Positions 28,742 to 37,180 of a DNA stretch of 64,000 bases are shown here, one piece after another. Each line of letters starts with the position of its first letter. The stretch's first letter is position 1. The notes below the pieces were generated by a model. It saw only the letters and a list, made by a program, of their open reading frames with translations. It was not told the DNA's origin and did not search any database. The translations under genes and the position numbers were made by a program. This stretch comes from Streptomyces spiroverticillatus (GTDB lineage Bacteria > Actinomycetota > Actinomycetes > Streptomycetales > Streptomycetaceae), in the NCBI GenBank assembly GCA_014650415.1, contig BMUX01000006.1, positions 434,001 through 498,000 of the forward strand, read 5' to 3'.

Positions 28742-29965
28742 TCACACTGCCGGAACGGGCTGCCCCAGCACCGGTGCCGGTGACGGATCCGGCGGCGCGG
28801 AGGGCTCCGGCTCCGGTGTGCGCGAGGGCTCCGGTGGCGGTGGCCATGAGGGCTCCGGTGCTGGTGCCGTCGGCGACGGCGTCTGCGTCGGGGAGGGCGT
28901 CGCCGTGGGCACAGGGCGAGGCGACTCCGTACCGGTGCTGGTGACGTCGCACGGGACACCGTTGAGCGTGGCGGACTGCGGGGCGGCGGCCCAGCCCCGG
29001 TAGGTCGCATTGAAGCCGACCCTGTTGCTGCCGTCCACGTTGCCGCCCACGGAACCGTGGGCGGGGATCAGCGGGTCCCACTCCGCGTTCGACAGGGACA
29101 CCGCGTGCGGCGAGACGACGATCTCGGCGCCCCAGACCTCGGGCGCCCCGGTGAAGACCGGCCCCTCGTCGCCGTAGCGCAGGGCCAGCGTCCAGCCCCG
29201 GATGTCCTGGCCGCCCAGGTTGGCGATCCTGAGGTCCACGGTGAAGTACCGCAGTCCGGGGCCGCCCGGGTCGTCGCCCCAGCGGTTGGCGAGGGCGTAG
29301 CGCACCGCGCAGCCGCCGGGGCCGGTGGCGGCGGTGGTCCAGGTCGCGGTGGACTGCGTACGGGCGACGAAGGAGGCCCCGGCGGGCGGTCGGGCGGTCA
29401 GCACGACCAGGACCGCCAGCGCACCGGCCAGCGACCCGCCCCGCACCAGCGCACCGCGTCCCCCGCCGTCCTCGTCGCGCCTCCCCGGTGCCACGGCCCC
29501 CGCGCACACCAGCACCAGCAGCACCCCGCTCGCGGCCAGCGGCACCCACTGCCCGGTTGCCGCCCAGGCCACCGGGTGTCCCACCAGCGGCACCCGCAGC
29601 CGCCCCAGCCCGATCACGTCGGACGCGGCCACGGGAGCCGAGTCCGCAGTGGGATTCGCGTCGCCCTTGGTGGTGAACGTACCGGGGGAGGGCCTGCCCA
29701 CCACCCGGTGGACGACGGTCGCCCCCTGCGGCCCGGTGAACGCGAGCACCGCGCCCGGTGCCACCAGCTCCGGTGCGAGGGGCGCCGACACGACAACGTC
29801 ACCGCGCCGGATCGCCGGTTCCATGGAACCGGAGACCACCGCCCCGGTGTGCCAGCCCAGGCACACCGGGGCGAGCGACCAGAACACCAGCCCCGCGAGG
29901 AATCCGGCGACGAGACGGCACACGGCCGTCCTCACGACGGTCGCGGCACGTGGTGTTTTGCGCAT
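28742..29965 (-). CDS. SipW-type signal peptidase I fused to a CBM2-like domain
   Basis: A 407-residue protein joining two modules. Residues 1-150 are an S26 signal peptidase of the SipW/archaeal ER type: VVSGSMEPAIRRGDVVV carries the nucleophile Ser, VVHRVVG supplies a His where bacterial enzymes have Lys, and TKGDANPTAD is the conserved third box. Helices flank it (about 16-35, 130-160, 180-195). Residues about 205-345 resemble a family 2 carbohydrate-binding domain: CAVRYALANRWG at the start, DIRGWTLALRYGDEG, WGAEIV, SNAEWDPLIPAHGSVGGNVDG, and LNGVPCDV with the closing Cys. A Pro/Ser/Thr-rich tail follows. Its ATG overlaps the stop of the TasA-like gene by one base (TGATG), so the two are translationally coupled and probably enzyme and substrate. 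I know of no described role for the fused domain. Confidence 0.85.
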   Translation of the reverse strand: MRKTPRAATVVRTAVCRLVAGFLAGLVFWSLAPVCLGWHTGAVVSGSMEPAIRRGDVVVSAPLAPELVAPGAVLAFTGPQGATVVHRVVGRPSPGTFTTKGDANPTADSAPVAASDVIGLGRLRVPLVGHPVAWAATGQWVPLAASGVLLVLVCAGAVAPGRRDEDGGGRGALVRGGSLAGALAVLVVLTARPPAGASFVARTQSTATWTTAATGPGGCAVRYALANRWGDDPGGPGLRYFTVDLRIANLGGQDIRGWTLALRYGDEGPVFTGAPEVWGAEIVVSPHAVSLSNAEWDPLIPAHGSVGGNVDGSNRVGFNATYRGWAAAPQSATLNGVPCDVTSTGTESPRPVPTATPSPTQTPSPTAPAPEPSWPPPPEPSRTPEPEPSAPPDPSPAPVLGQPVPAV

Positions 29966-30516
29966 CAGGGCGCGACGGTCTGCTGGAACTCCCAGGTGAA
30001 GGTCAGCCCGACGCTATGGTCGGCGACCTCGTTGCCCGCGGAGGCCGGCAGCGACCAGTCGATCGTGTATGTGCGCTCGGCGCCGCTCGTGACGTTCCAC
30101 GGCAGCACGCCCGACGCGAAGCCGGTCGCGGAGGACGCCAGGTCGTGCAGGCTGCGGGTGACCGGGGCCCCGCCCTCGGGGGTGATCGTCAGCATCAGGG
30201 CGCGGGCCAGTGCGGTGTCGGCGCCCACGGGCGACGCCACGAAGGCCTTGACGACACCGGCGGGGGTGCCGTCGTAGGTGACGGTGACGCTCTGGCTGCC
30301 CCGGGCACCCGGGGCGATCTCCTTGGCGTCGAAGACGGCGGAGCCTTCGTGGTCCGAGGTGAGGGTGACGGCGGACGTCGTCGACCAGCGGTTGCCGTCG
30401 GTGGAGGTCTGGGCGTTGAACGCGGCGTGCGAGGCGCCGAGGACGAGGGCGCCGGACAGCAGCAGACCGGCGGGCAGGGCGCTCCAGGTGAGGAGCTGGG
30501 CGGTGCGCTTCTTCAT
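29965..30516 (-). CDS. TasA/CalY-like protein with SipW-type signal peptide
   Basis: A 183-residue exported protein from ATG 30516 (MKKRTAQLL). Residues 1-32 form the special signal region cut by SipW-type peptidases: basic start, hydrophobic LLTWSALPAGLLLSGALVLG, then ASHAAFNAQTS, with the processing site near AAF. The remaining domain is beta-rich (SAVTLTSDHEGSAVFDAKEIAPG, RGSQSVTVTYDGTPAG), as in TasA/camelysin proteins, which in Bacillus form matrix fibres. The function here is unknown; a fibre or matrix role is inference. A TTG at 30549 would add 11 residues. It is the first gene of a two-gene operon with the signal peptidase. No strong ribosome site precedes ATG 30516; a GGAGGT at 30569-30564 lies before a small hairpin. 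Confidence 0.78.
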   Translation of the reverse strand: MKKRTAQLLTWSALPAGLLLSGALVLGASHAAFNAQTSTDGNRWSTTSAVTLTSDHEGSAVFDAKEIAPGARGSQSVTVTYDGTPAGVVKAFVASPVGADTALARALMLTITPEGGAPVTRSLHDLASSATGFASGVLPWNVTSGAERTYTIDWSLPASAGNEVADHSVGLTFTWEFQQTVAP

Positions 30517-30547
30517 CAGAGGTGTTCGGATTCCTTGTGAGTCACGC

Positions 30548-30569
30548 AAGAGGAATGCCTCTTACCTCC
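30548..30569 (-). promoter_or_regulatory. GGAGGT plus small hairpin in the TasA-like leader
   Basis: On the minus strand GGAGGT is followed by AAGAGG-CATT-CCTCTT, a perfect 6-bp stem with a 4-base loop, ahead of the TTG at 30549 and ATG at 30516. It could hide or expose the ribosome site. The gap 30550-30736 also holds the divergent promoters. Confidence 0.35.
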
Positions 30570-30736
30570 AAAATTGTTGATTAATGTCTGAAATGGTCGG
30601 GACTGCAATGGTCCGCTCTTCCCGGGATGTAGTGCCTCGGAAGCGCTTCCTGCCCGTGCCGTTCGTCCTGTGGTGCCGCAGATCACGCGTGTAACCGACC
30701 GAAGGCTGGCGAATCGGGTCGAAAGTCCCAGGCATC

Positions 30737-31903
30737 ATGGAGCGTATGCACCAGCACAAGCCCACCGCCTCGCCGGCCCTCCGGGCCTGGGCGGCGGGCC
30801 GTCACTGGCTGGAGGGCCGCACGGTCGACAGGCGCGCCCTGGACCTGCTCGTCCCGCTGATCTGCTTCGGCCTGATGCTCCTGGACGTCCCCGGGCTCGC
30901 CGAGGCGGACAACTCCCTCAACGGCCTCTCCGCCACCCTCGTCCTCGCCGCAGGGGCAAGCACCCTGCTGCTGCGCCGCCGGGCGCCCTGGGTCTCGTAC
31001 GTCGTCGCCCTCGCCTTCCTGGGCTGGCTGCACGAGCTCACCCTGATCCAGTTCGCCCTGTACTCGGTCGGCCGCTACCGGGGCCGGGCCGCAGCCATCC
31101 TCGCGACACTGGGGTACGGGCTCTTCGCGTACGGCATGTTCCTGCTGCCGGGGTGGCCCGAGCACCGGGCCGACACCCTCATGGAGTTCCTGAGCCTCGT
31201 TGTGCCCATCGGCGTCCTCGCCGCCGGCGTCGGTGTCGCCGGGTACCGGCAGGACCTCGTACGGGAACTGGAGATCCAGCGGGGGCGCACGGCGGCCCTC
31301 CAGGCCGTGCAGCAGGAGCGGCTGTCGGTGGCGCGCGACGTCCACGACTTCGTGGGGCGCGAGCTGACGCTGCTCGCGGTACGGGCCGAGGTCCTGGCCG
31401 TACGGGCCCGGGGCGAGGCCCACCAGAAGGACTTCGACGAACTCTCCGACACCGCCCGCAAGGCGCACCGCATCCTCAACGAGATCATCGTGCAGCGCGC
31501 CCGCGAGCAGGACGCCACCCCGGGCATCGACGGGCTCGCCGTCCTCGCCGCCGAGGGCGAGCAGGCGGGCAGCCCGGTGGTCCTGGACATCGACGGCCGG
31601 GCGGGCGCCCTGTCACCGCTGCGACAGGCCGCCGTCTACCGGGTGGTGCAGGAGTGCCTCACCAACGCCGTCAAACACGCACCGGGCCAGGAGGTCCGCG
31701 TACGGATCACCCTCGACGGCGTGCACCTGCGCCTCGAGGTGTGCAACGACCTGCCCAGCGCCGTCCCCGCCAAGGAACCCGTCTCCGCGGGCACCGGCAC
31801 CTTCTCCATGGGGGAGCGGGTGGAGTCCATGGGCGGCACCCTGGAGGCCGGGCACCACGACGGGAAGTACCGCGTCGTCGCGACACTTCCCGCCGGGGTC
31901 TGA
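30737..31903 (+). CDS. NarL-type sensor histidine kinase, orphan
   Basis: A 388-residue membrane histidine kinase. About four to five N-terminal helices (residues 35-175) are followed by a HisKA_3 dimerisation helix with the phosphoacceptor His203 in RLSVARDVHDFVGREL. The ATPase domain has its N box in VVQECLTNAVKHAPG and a G box in GTGTFSMGERVESMGGTLEAG. The usual ARELHD is here ARDVHD, which keeps the His and acid pair. ATG 30737 or ATG 30746 (MHQHK) may be the start. There is no response regulator beside it: upstream is the divergent TasA operon and downstream the convergent MreB paralogue. Expression in step with the TasA operon is possible through the shared promoter region but not shown. 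Its signal is unknown. Confidence 0.88.
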   Translation: MERMHQHKPTASPALRAWAAGRHWLEGRTVDRRALDLLVPLICFGLMLLDVPGLAEADNSLNGLSATLVLAAGASTLLLRRRAPWVSYVVALAFLGWLHELTLIQFALYSVGRYRGRAAAILATLGYGLFAYGMFLLPGWPEHRADTLMEFLSLVVPIGVLAAGVGVAGYRQDLVRELEIQRGRTAALQAVQQERLSVARDVHDFVGRELTLLAVRAEVLAVRARGEAHQKDFDELSDTARKAHRILNEIIVQRAREQDATPGIDGLAVLAAEGEQAGSPVVLDIDGRAGALSPLRQAAVYRVVQECLTNAVKHAPGQEVRVRITLDGVHLRLEVCNDLPSAVPAKEPVSAGTGTFSMGERVESMGGTLEAGHHDGKYRVVATLPAGV

Positions 31904-31919
31904 AGCCCGTCCTAGCTCC

Positions 31920-31983
31920 CTTCAGGAGCCTCGGCCAGCCGGCCTTCAGGAGCCTCTGTCAGCTCGCCTTCAGGAGCTTCTGG
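31920..31983 (-). repeat. 24-base tandem repeat at the 3' end of the MreB paralogue
   Basis: CTTCAGGAGC starts repeat units at 31920, 31944 and 31968 (plus-strand reading), each 24 bases apart. The stop codon (31959-31961) lies in the middle unit, so the gene end has been duplicated beyond its own stop. Copies differ at several bases. Confidence 0.85.
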
Positions 31984-33038
31984 AGGTTGTCGAAGTCCTC
32001 CACGCACTTGCCCGAACCGATCGCCACACAGTCCAGCGGATTGTCGGCCACATGCACCGGAATGCCGGTCGCCGCAGCGATCCGCACATCCAGCCCCGGC
32101 AGCAGGGCACCACCGCCGGTGAGCACGATCCCGTGCTCCATGACGTCGCCGGACAGCTCCGGCGGGCACTCCTCCAGCGTCGTGCGCACCGCAGCGATGA
32201 TCGCCTCGACCGGTTCGTCCAGCGCGGAACGCACCTCGGACGCCGTCAGATCCAGGGTCATCGGCAGACCGCCGACCTTCTGCCGCCCGCGCACCGTGAA
32301 CGCCCGCATCTCCAGCGCCGGGTCCTCCGGCACCGGCCCCGCAGAACCGATCGCCACCTTGATGTCCTCGGCGGTCCGCTCGCCGATGAGCAACTGGTGC
32401 TCCTTGCGTACGAAATCGGTGATCGCGGCGTCCATCCGGTCGCCGCCCACCCGCAGCGACTGCGCGGTCACGATGCCGCCCAGCGAGATCACCGCGACCT
32501 CCGTCGTGCCGCCGCCGATGTCCACCACCATGGAGCCCCGTGCGTCCGACACCGGAAGGCCGGCGCCTATCGCCGCCGCCATGGGCTCCTCTATGAGGTG
32601 CACGGCGCGCGCACCGGCCCGGTCGGCCGCGTGCACGATGGCCCGGCGCTCCACCGGCGTCACCCCGCTGGGCACGCACACCACCATGCGGGTGCGCGGA
32701 CGCCGCCCCGGCACCGCCTTGCGCACGAAGTGCCGGATCATCTCCTCGGCCGCTTCGTAGTCACTGATCACACCGTCGCGCAGGGGGCGGATCGCGGTGA
32801 TCGAACCGGGCGTGCGCCCGATGGTCTCCTTGGCCTCCGCGCCGACGGCCAGCGCCGTCGTCGAACCGGCCTTCACCGCCACCACGGAGGGCTCGTTGAG
32901 GACGATGCCGTGCCCCCGCATGTACACCAGGGTGTTCGCCGTCCCCAGGTCGATGCCGATGTCCCGACTGTCGCGCCCGCCGCGGATGCGCGCGGGCGCA
33001 ACAGATGCAGCAGGGGCCTGCGTGGTCTCGTCGCTCAC
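31959..33038 (-). CDS. MreB/Mbl-like actin homologue
   Basis: A 359-residue bacterial actin. Nucleotide-binding motifs are intact: DLGTANTLVY (phosphate 1), DIGGGTTEVAV (phosphate 2) and LTGGGALLPGLD (adenosine). It differs from the mreB at 36015 by an N-terminal extension of about 24 residues (MSDETTQAPAASVAPARIRGG) and by KVAIGSAGPVPEDPALEMRAF, where MreB has KITIGSAYDLDKDE. It is a second cytoskeletal protein of the MreB/Mbl kind, presumably in spore-wall or apical work. The GTG at 33038 has GGAGG with seven bases between, a clear start. It diverges from folC, 173 bases away. In S. coelicolor I recall Mbl being elsewhere, so a local position is unusual. Tandem repeats occupy its 3' end. 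Confidence 0.9.
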   Translation of the reverse strand: MSDETTQAPAASVAPARIRGGRDSRDIGIDLGTANTLVYMRGHGIVLNEPSVVAVKAGSTTALAVGAEAKETIGRTPGSITAIRPLRDGVISDYEAAEEMIRHFVRKAVPGRRPRTRMVVCVPSGVTPVERRAIVHAADRAGARAVHLIEEPMAAAIGAGLPVSDARGSMVVDIGGGTTEVAVISLGGIVTAQSLRVGGDRMDAAITDFVRKEHQLLIGERTAEDIKVAIGSAGPVPEDPALEMRAFTVRGRQKVGGLPMTLDLTASEVRSALDEPVEAIIAAVRTTLEECPPELSGDVMEHGIVLTGGGALLPGLDVRIAAATGIPVHVADNPLDCVAIGSGKCVEDFDNLQKLLKAS

Positions 33039-33199
33039 TCGATAACCTCCCGAATCGTGATCTACCAGGGTCACACACCCCTTTGGTAGGGAAGGGATAA
33101 AAGGTCCCCGGGGTTGCGGGCCGAAAGTCCCGCCCCGACCCGCGGCGGGCACGCCCCGCAGTTCACCGGTCCCTGTCGGCCGTTGTCGTACCCCCTCCG

Positions 33200-33211
33200 T
33201 AGACTGGCGGG
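33200..33211 (+). promoter_or_regulatory. Leaderless-type -10 element of folC
   Basis: TAGACT (33200-33205) is followed by GGCGGG and the GTG start. It is nearly identical to the valS start region. No ribosome site is present before the GTG. Confidence 0.6.
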
Positions 33212-34726
33212 GTGAGTGACCTCCCCCAGCACGACGACCAGCCCGACGACCAGGCCTTCGCGGAGATCGTCGCCGCCGAGACCGATCGCGACCCCGACCT
33301 CGCCGTCATCGAGGCGGGCAGCCGCACCCTGCGCACCCACGGCGGCGCCCCCGCCGGCGACGCCGTGCCCACCCGCCCCGCCGACCCGGAGGTGGACAAG
33401 GCGCTGCGCGAGGTCGAGACCGAACTCGCGGGCCGCTGGGGCGAGACCAAGCTCGAACCCTCGGTGACCCGCATCGCGGCCCTCATGGACGTGCTGGGCG
33501 AGCCCCAGAAGGCGTACCCCTCGATCCACATCACCGGCACCAACGGCAAGACCAGCACCGCCCGCATGATCGAGGCCCTCTTCGGCGCCTTCGAGCTGCG
33601 CACCGGCCGCTACACCAGCCCGCACGTGCAGTCGATCACCGAGCGCATCAGCCTGGACGGCGTCCCGATCAGCGCCGAGCGCTTCGTGGAGACGTACCAG
33701 GACATCAAGCCGTACGTCGAGATGGTCGACGCGTCGCAGGACTACCGGCTGTCCTTCTTCGAGGTCATGACGGGCATGGCGTACGCGGCCTTCGCGGACG
33801 CCCCCGTGGACGTCGCTGTCGTCGAGGTCGGCATGGGCGGCACCTGGGACGCCACCAACGTCATCGACGCCGCCGTCGCCGTCGTCACCCCGATCTCCCT
33901 GGACCACACGGACCGCCTCGGCACCACGCCCGCCGAGATCGCGACCGAGAAGTCCGGGATCATCAAGCAGGACGCCACCGTCGTCCTCGCCCAGCAGCCC
34001 GTCGACGCGGCGCAGGTCATGCTGAAGAAGGCCGTGGGCGTGGATGCCACGGTGGCCCGCGAGGGCATGGAGTTCGGTGTCGTGCACCGCGAGGTGGCGG
34101 TCGGTGGCCAGCTGGTCACCCTGCGCGGCCTCGGCGGCGAGTACGAGGAGATCTTCCTCCCCCTGCACGGCGCCCACCAGGCGCACAACGCGGCCGTCGC
34201 GCTCGCCGCCGTCGAAGCCTTCTTCGGCATCGGCGCCGACCACGCCCGCACCCTGGACATCGACACCATCCGCAAGGCCTTCGCCTCGGTGACCTCCCCG
34301 GGCCGCATGGAGGTCGTCCGCCGCAGCCCCACCGTCGTCCTGGACGCCGCGCACAACCCCGCGGGCGCACGGGCCGCGGCCGAGGCGGTCAGCGAGGCGT
34401 TCAGCTTCAGCCGCCTGATCGGCGTCGTCGGCGCGAGCGGCGACAAGGACGTACGGGGCCTCCTGGAGGCCTTCGAGCCGATCTTCGCCGAGGTCGTCGT
34501 CACCCGTAACTCCACCCCGCGCTCCATGGACGTCGACGAACTGGCGGCCATCGCCGTCGAGGTCTTCGGCGAGGAGCGCGTCCAGGTCGAGCCCCGGCTC
34601 GACGACGCCATCGAAGAAGCCATCACCCTCGCCGAGGAAGAGGGCGAGTTCAGCGGCGGGGGAGTCCTCGTCACCGGATCGGTCATCACTGTCGGAGAGG
34701 CCCGGCTGCTGCTGGGACGGAACTGA
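33212..34726 (+). CDS. folC: Folylpolyglutamate/dihydrofolate synthase
   Basis: A 504-residue ATP-dependent ligase adding Glu to (dihydro)folates, retained for one-carbon metabolism. ITGTNGKTSTARMIEAL (about 110-125) is the P-loop of the Mur ligase superfamily, SPHVQSITERISLDG the folate-binding loop, and VEVGMGGTWDATNV the second ATP/Mg site. The C-terminal domain has LDAAHNPAGARAAAEAV. The N-terminus carries about 75 extra residues, acidic and low in conservation (QHDDQPDDQAFAEIVAAE), as in other Streptomyces FolC. GTG 33212 is six bases after TAGACT and lacks a ribosome site. Ten bases downstream begins the DUF4233 gene, so they form an operon. Confidence 0.96.
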   Translation: MSDLPQHDDQPDDQAFAEIVAAETDRDPDLAVIEAGSRTLRTHGGAPAGDAVPTRPADPEVDKALREVETELAGRWGETKLEPSVTRIAALMDVLGEPQKAYPSIHITGTNGKTSTARMIEALFGAFELRTGRYTSPHVQSITERISLDGVPISAERFVETYQDIKPYVEMVDASQDYRLSFFEVMTGMAYAAFADAPVDVAVVEVGMGGTWDATNVIDAAVAVVTPISLDHTDRLGTTPAEIATEKSGIIKQDATVVLAQQPVDAAQVMLKKAVGVDATVAREGMEFGVVHREVAVGGQLVTLRGLGGEYEEIFLPLHGAHQAHNAAVALAAVEAFFGIGADHARTLDIDTIRKAFASVTSPGRMEVVRRSPTVVLDAAHNPAGARAAAEAVSEAFSFSRLIGVVGASGDKDVRGLLEAFEPIFAEVVVTRNSTPRSMDVDELAAIAVEVFGEERVQVEPRLDDAIEEAITLAEEEGEFSGGGVLVTGSVITVGEARLLLGRN

Positions 34727-34735
34727 GATCCCTTT

Positions 34736-35080
34736 ATGCGTACGCTCTGTGCCTCCACCCTCATCGGCGAATTCTTCGTGATCGGCTTCGCCGGGCTGGT
34801 CGCGATGAAGTCCGAGGACCTGTCCATGGCCACCGTGTGGACGGTCTGCGGCATCGCGATGCTGCTCTCCGTCCTCCTCTGCGGAATGATCACGCGCCCC
34901 GGCGGGCTCCAGCTCGGCTGGGTCCTCCAGGTGGGGCTCGTGGTCAGCGGCTTCTGGGTGCCGGTGATGTTCTTCCTCGGCGTCGTCTTCGGCGGCCTGT
35001 GGTGGGCGTCCATCCACTACGGCCGCAAGATCGACGAGGCGAAGGCGCGGTGGGCGGCGCAGGCGGAGGCAGAGGCCTGA
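34736..35080 (+). CDS. DUF4233 membrane protein
   Basis: A 114-residue protein with about four hydrophobic helices: LCASTLIGEFFVIGFAGLVA, TVWTVCGIAMLLSVLLCGM, LGWVLQVGLVVSGFWVPVM and FFLGVVFGGLWWASIHYG. This matches the actinobacterial DUF4233 family found directly after folC; function is unknown. Start ATG 34736 lies 9 bases beyond the folC stop, so translation is probably coupled. The C-terminus (IDEAKARWAAQAEAEA) is cytoplasmic. Its final codons have been copied in tandem: the repeat at 35051-35120 includes the last residues and the stop. Length is usual for the family. Confidence 0.85.
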   Translation: MRTLCASTLIGEFFVIGFAGLVAMKSEDLSMATVWTVCGIAMLLSVLLCGMITRPGGLQLGWVLQVGLVVSGFWVPVMFFLGVVFGGLWWASIHYGRKIDEAKARWAAQAEAEA

Positions 35081-35120
35081 CCCGTCGGGCGGCGCAGGCG
35101 GAAGCGGAAGCCTGACCGGT
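35051..35120 (+). repeat. 35-base tandem duplication over the DUF4233 stop
   Basis: GGGCGGCGCAGGCGG begins two units, 35051-35085 and 35086-35120, equal at 31 of 35 positions and each containing CCTGACC with the stop. A degraded third copy may follow to about 35172. It is the second duplicated gene end within 3.2 kb. Confidence 0.88.
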
Positions 35121-35270
35121 CGGGTCGGACGGCGGACGGCAGCGGCCTGCGGGCGAGGGCAGGGGCCTGACCCCCTGGGCCTGACGGTGTGTGACAGGTC
35201 CCCCGTTCGGCCCTGTAATCTGCCCACCACCGCATCCGCACACGCGAGAAACGCACCAAGGAGCCCGCAC

Positions 35271-35684
35271 GTGACCCAGCGCACCCTCGTCCTGCTCAAG
35301 CCCGACGCCGTCCGCCGCGGACTGATCGGCGAGATCATCGGCCGCATCGAGCGCAAGGCGAACTGGACGATCTCCGCGCTGGAACTGCGCAGCCTCGACC
35401 AGGACACCCTGGAGGCGCACTACGGCGAGCACAAGGGCAAGCCGTTCTACGAGCCGCTCGTCGCCTTCATGTCGTCCGGCCCGATCGTGGCCCTGGTCGT
35501 CGAGGGCGAGCGCGTCATCGAGGGGGTACGCCAGTTGGCCGGTCCCACCGACCCGATTGCCGCACAGCCCGGCTCCATTCGGGGCGACTTCGGCACCATC
35601 GTCCGCGAGAACCTCATCCACGCCTCCGACTCCGAGGAGTCCGCGGAGCGCGAGCTGAAGCTGTTCTTCCCGGGTCTCGTCTGA
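35271..35684 (+). CDS. ndk: Nucleoside diphosphate kinase
   Basis: A 137-residue enzyme balancing NTP and dNTP pools by phosphoryl transfer via a phospho-His. The catalytic His117 is in NLIHASDSEESA, the NDK signature. KPDAVRRGLIGEIIGRIERK at the N-terminus carries the phosphate-binding residues, and GPTDPIAAQPGSIRGDFG contacts the nucleotide. Length is typical. GTG 35271 has AAGGAG seven bases upstream; the open extension to 35187 is rejected because it adds unconserved residues. It is followed by a perfect palindromic terminator at 35742-35767. Confidence 0.97.
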   Translation: MTQRTLVLLKPDAVRRGLIGEIIGRIERKANWTISALELRSLDQDTLEAHYGEHKGKPFYEPLVAFMSSGPIVALVVEGERVIEGVRQLAGPTDPIAAQPGSIRGDFGTIVRENLIHASDSEESAERELKLFFPGLV

Positions 35685-35741
35685 CCGGAGAAACAGGTGC
35701 GCTTTCTGACTGAATGTCAGCCGAACAGCGCCGCCTACCTG

Positions 35742-35767
35742 GGGCGACCGAATTAATTCGGTCGCCC
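35742..35767. terminator. Perfect 26-base palindrome, likely ndk terminator
   Basis: GGGCGACCGAATT followed by its exact reverse complement; as RNA it folds with an 11-bp stem and TTAA loop. There is no T run. The following 35768-36014 is the mreB upstream region, with no element I can assign with confidence. Confidence 0.75.
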
Positions 35768-36014
35768 TTCGGCATATGCACCCGATGGGAGGGAACGCAT
35801 CCCCCCGACACAGCGTCACCATTGGTGAAGCGGGTATGTGTTCCGCCCACAATGGCGAAGGACCCTCGCGCGGTGACCGCACATGCGGCACTACGATGGA
35901 AGTCACCGCGCCCACACCATCCAGCGCACCACCCACTTCGCCTACCGATACAAGCCATCGCACGCAGCAATCGGGAAGGCCCGACGCATCCTCATGGGGA
36001 AGAAGAGGGAACCA

Positions 36015-37034
<1,020 letters not shown>

Positions 37035-37180
37035 CGGTACGGGCACACGGCGTCCGGGGCCACCTGCCGGCCACGGACGCCGCCGAAGAATCCGCCGTAC
37101 GGGGCCCGCCGTCCCGTGCGGCGGATCGTTGATATACACGCATACGCATTTTTCCGACGAGGAAGGCACGGCCGCCGCAC

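Noticed and set aside
25900..29010. A 1036-codon minus-strand frame over valS
   Set aside because: Antisense shadow of valS; it crosses the terminator at 28675-28735.
30562..30765. A 67-codon minus-strand frame in the gap between the TasA-like gene and the kinase
   Set aside because: No ribosome site or recognisable features; it overlaps the start of the histidine kinase gene.
35883..36014. N-terminal extension of MreB
   Set aside because: The added 44 residues are unlike MreB, and GAGGGAA precedes ATG 36015.
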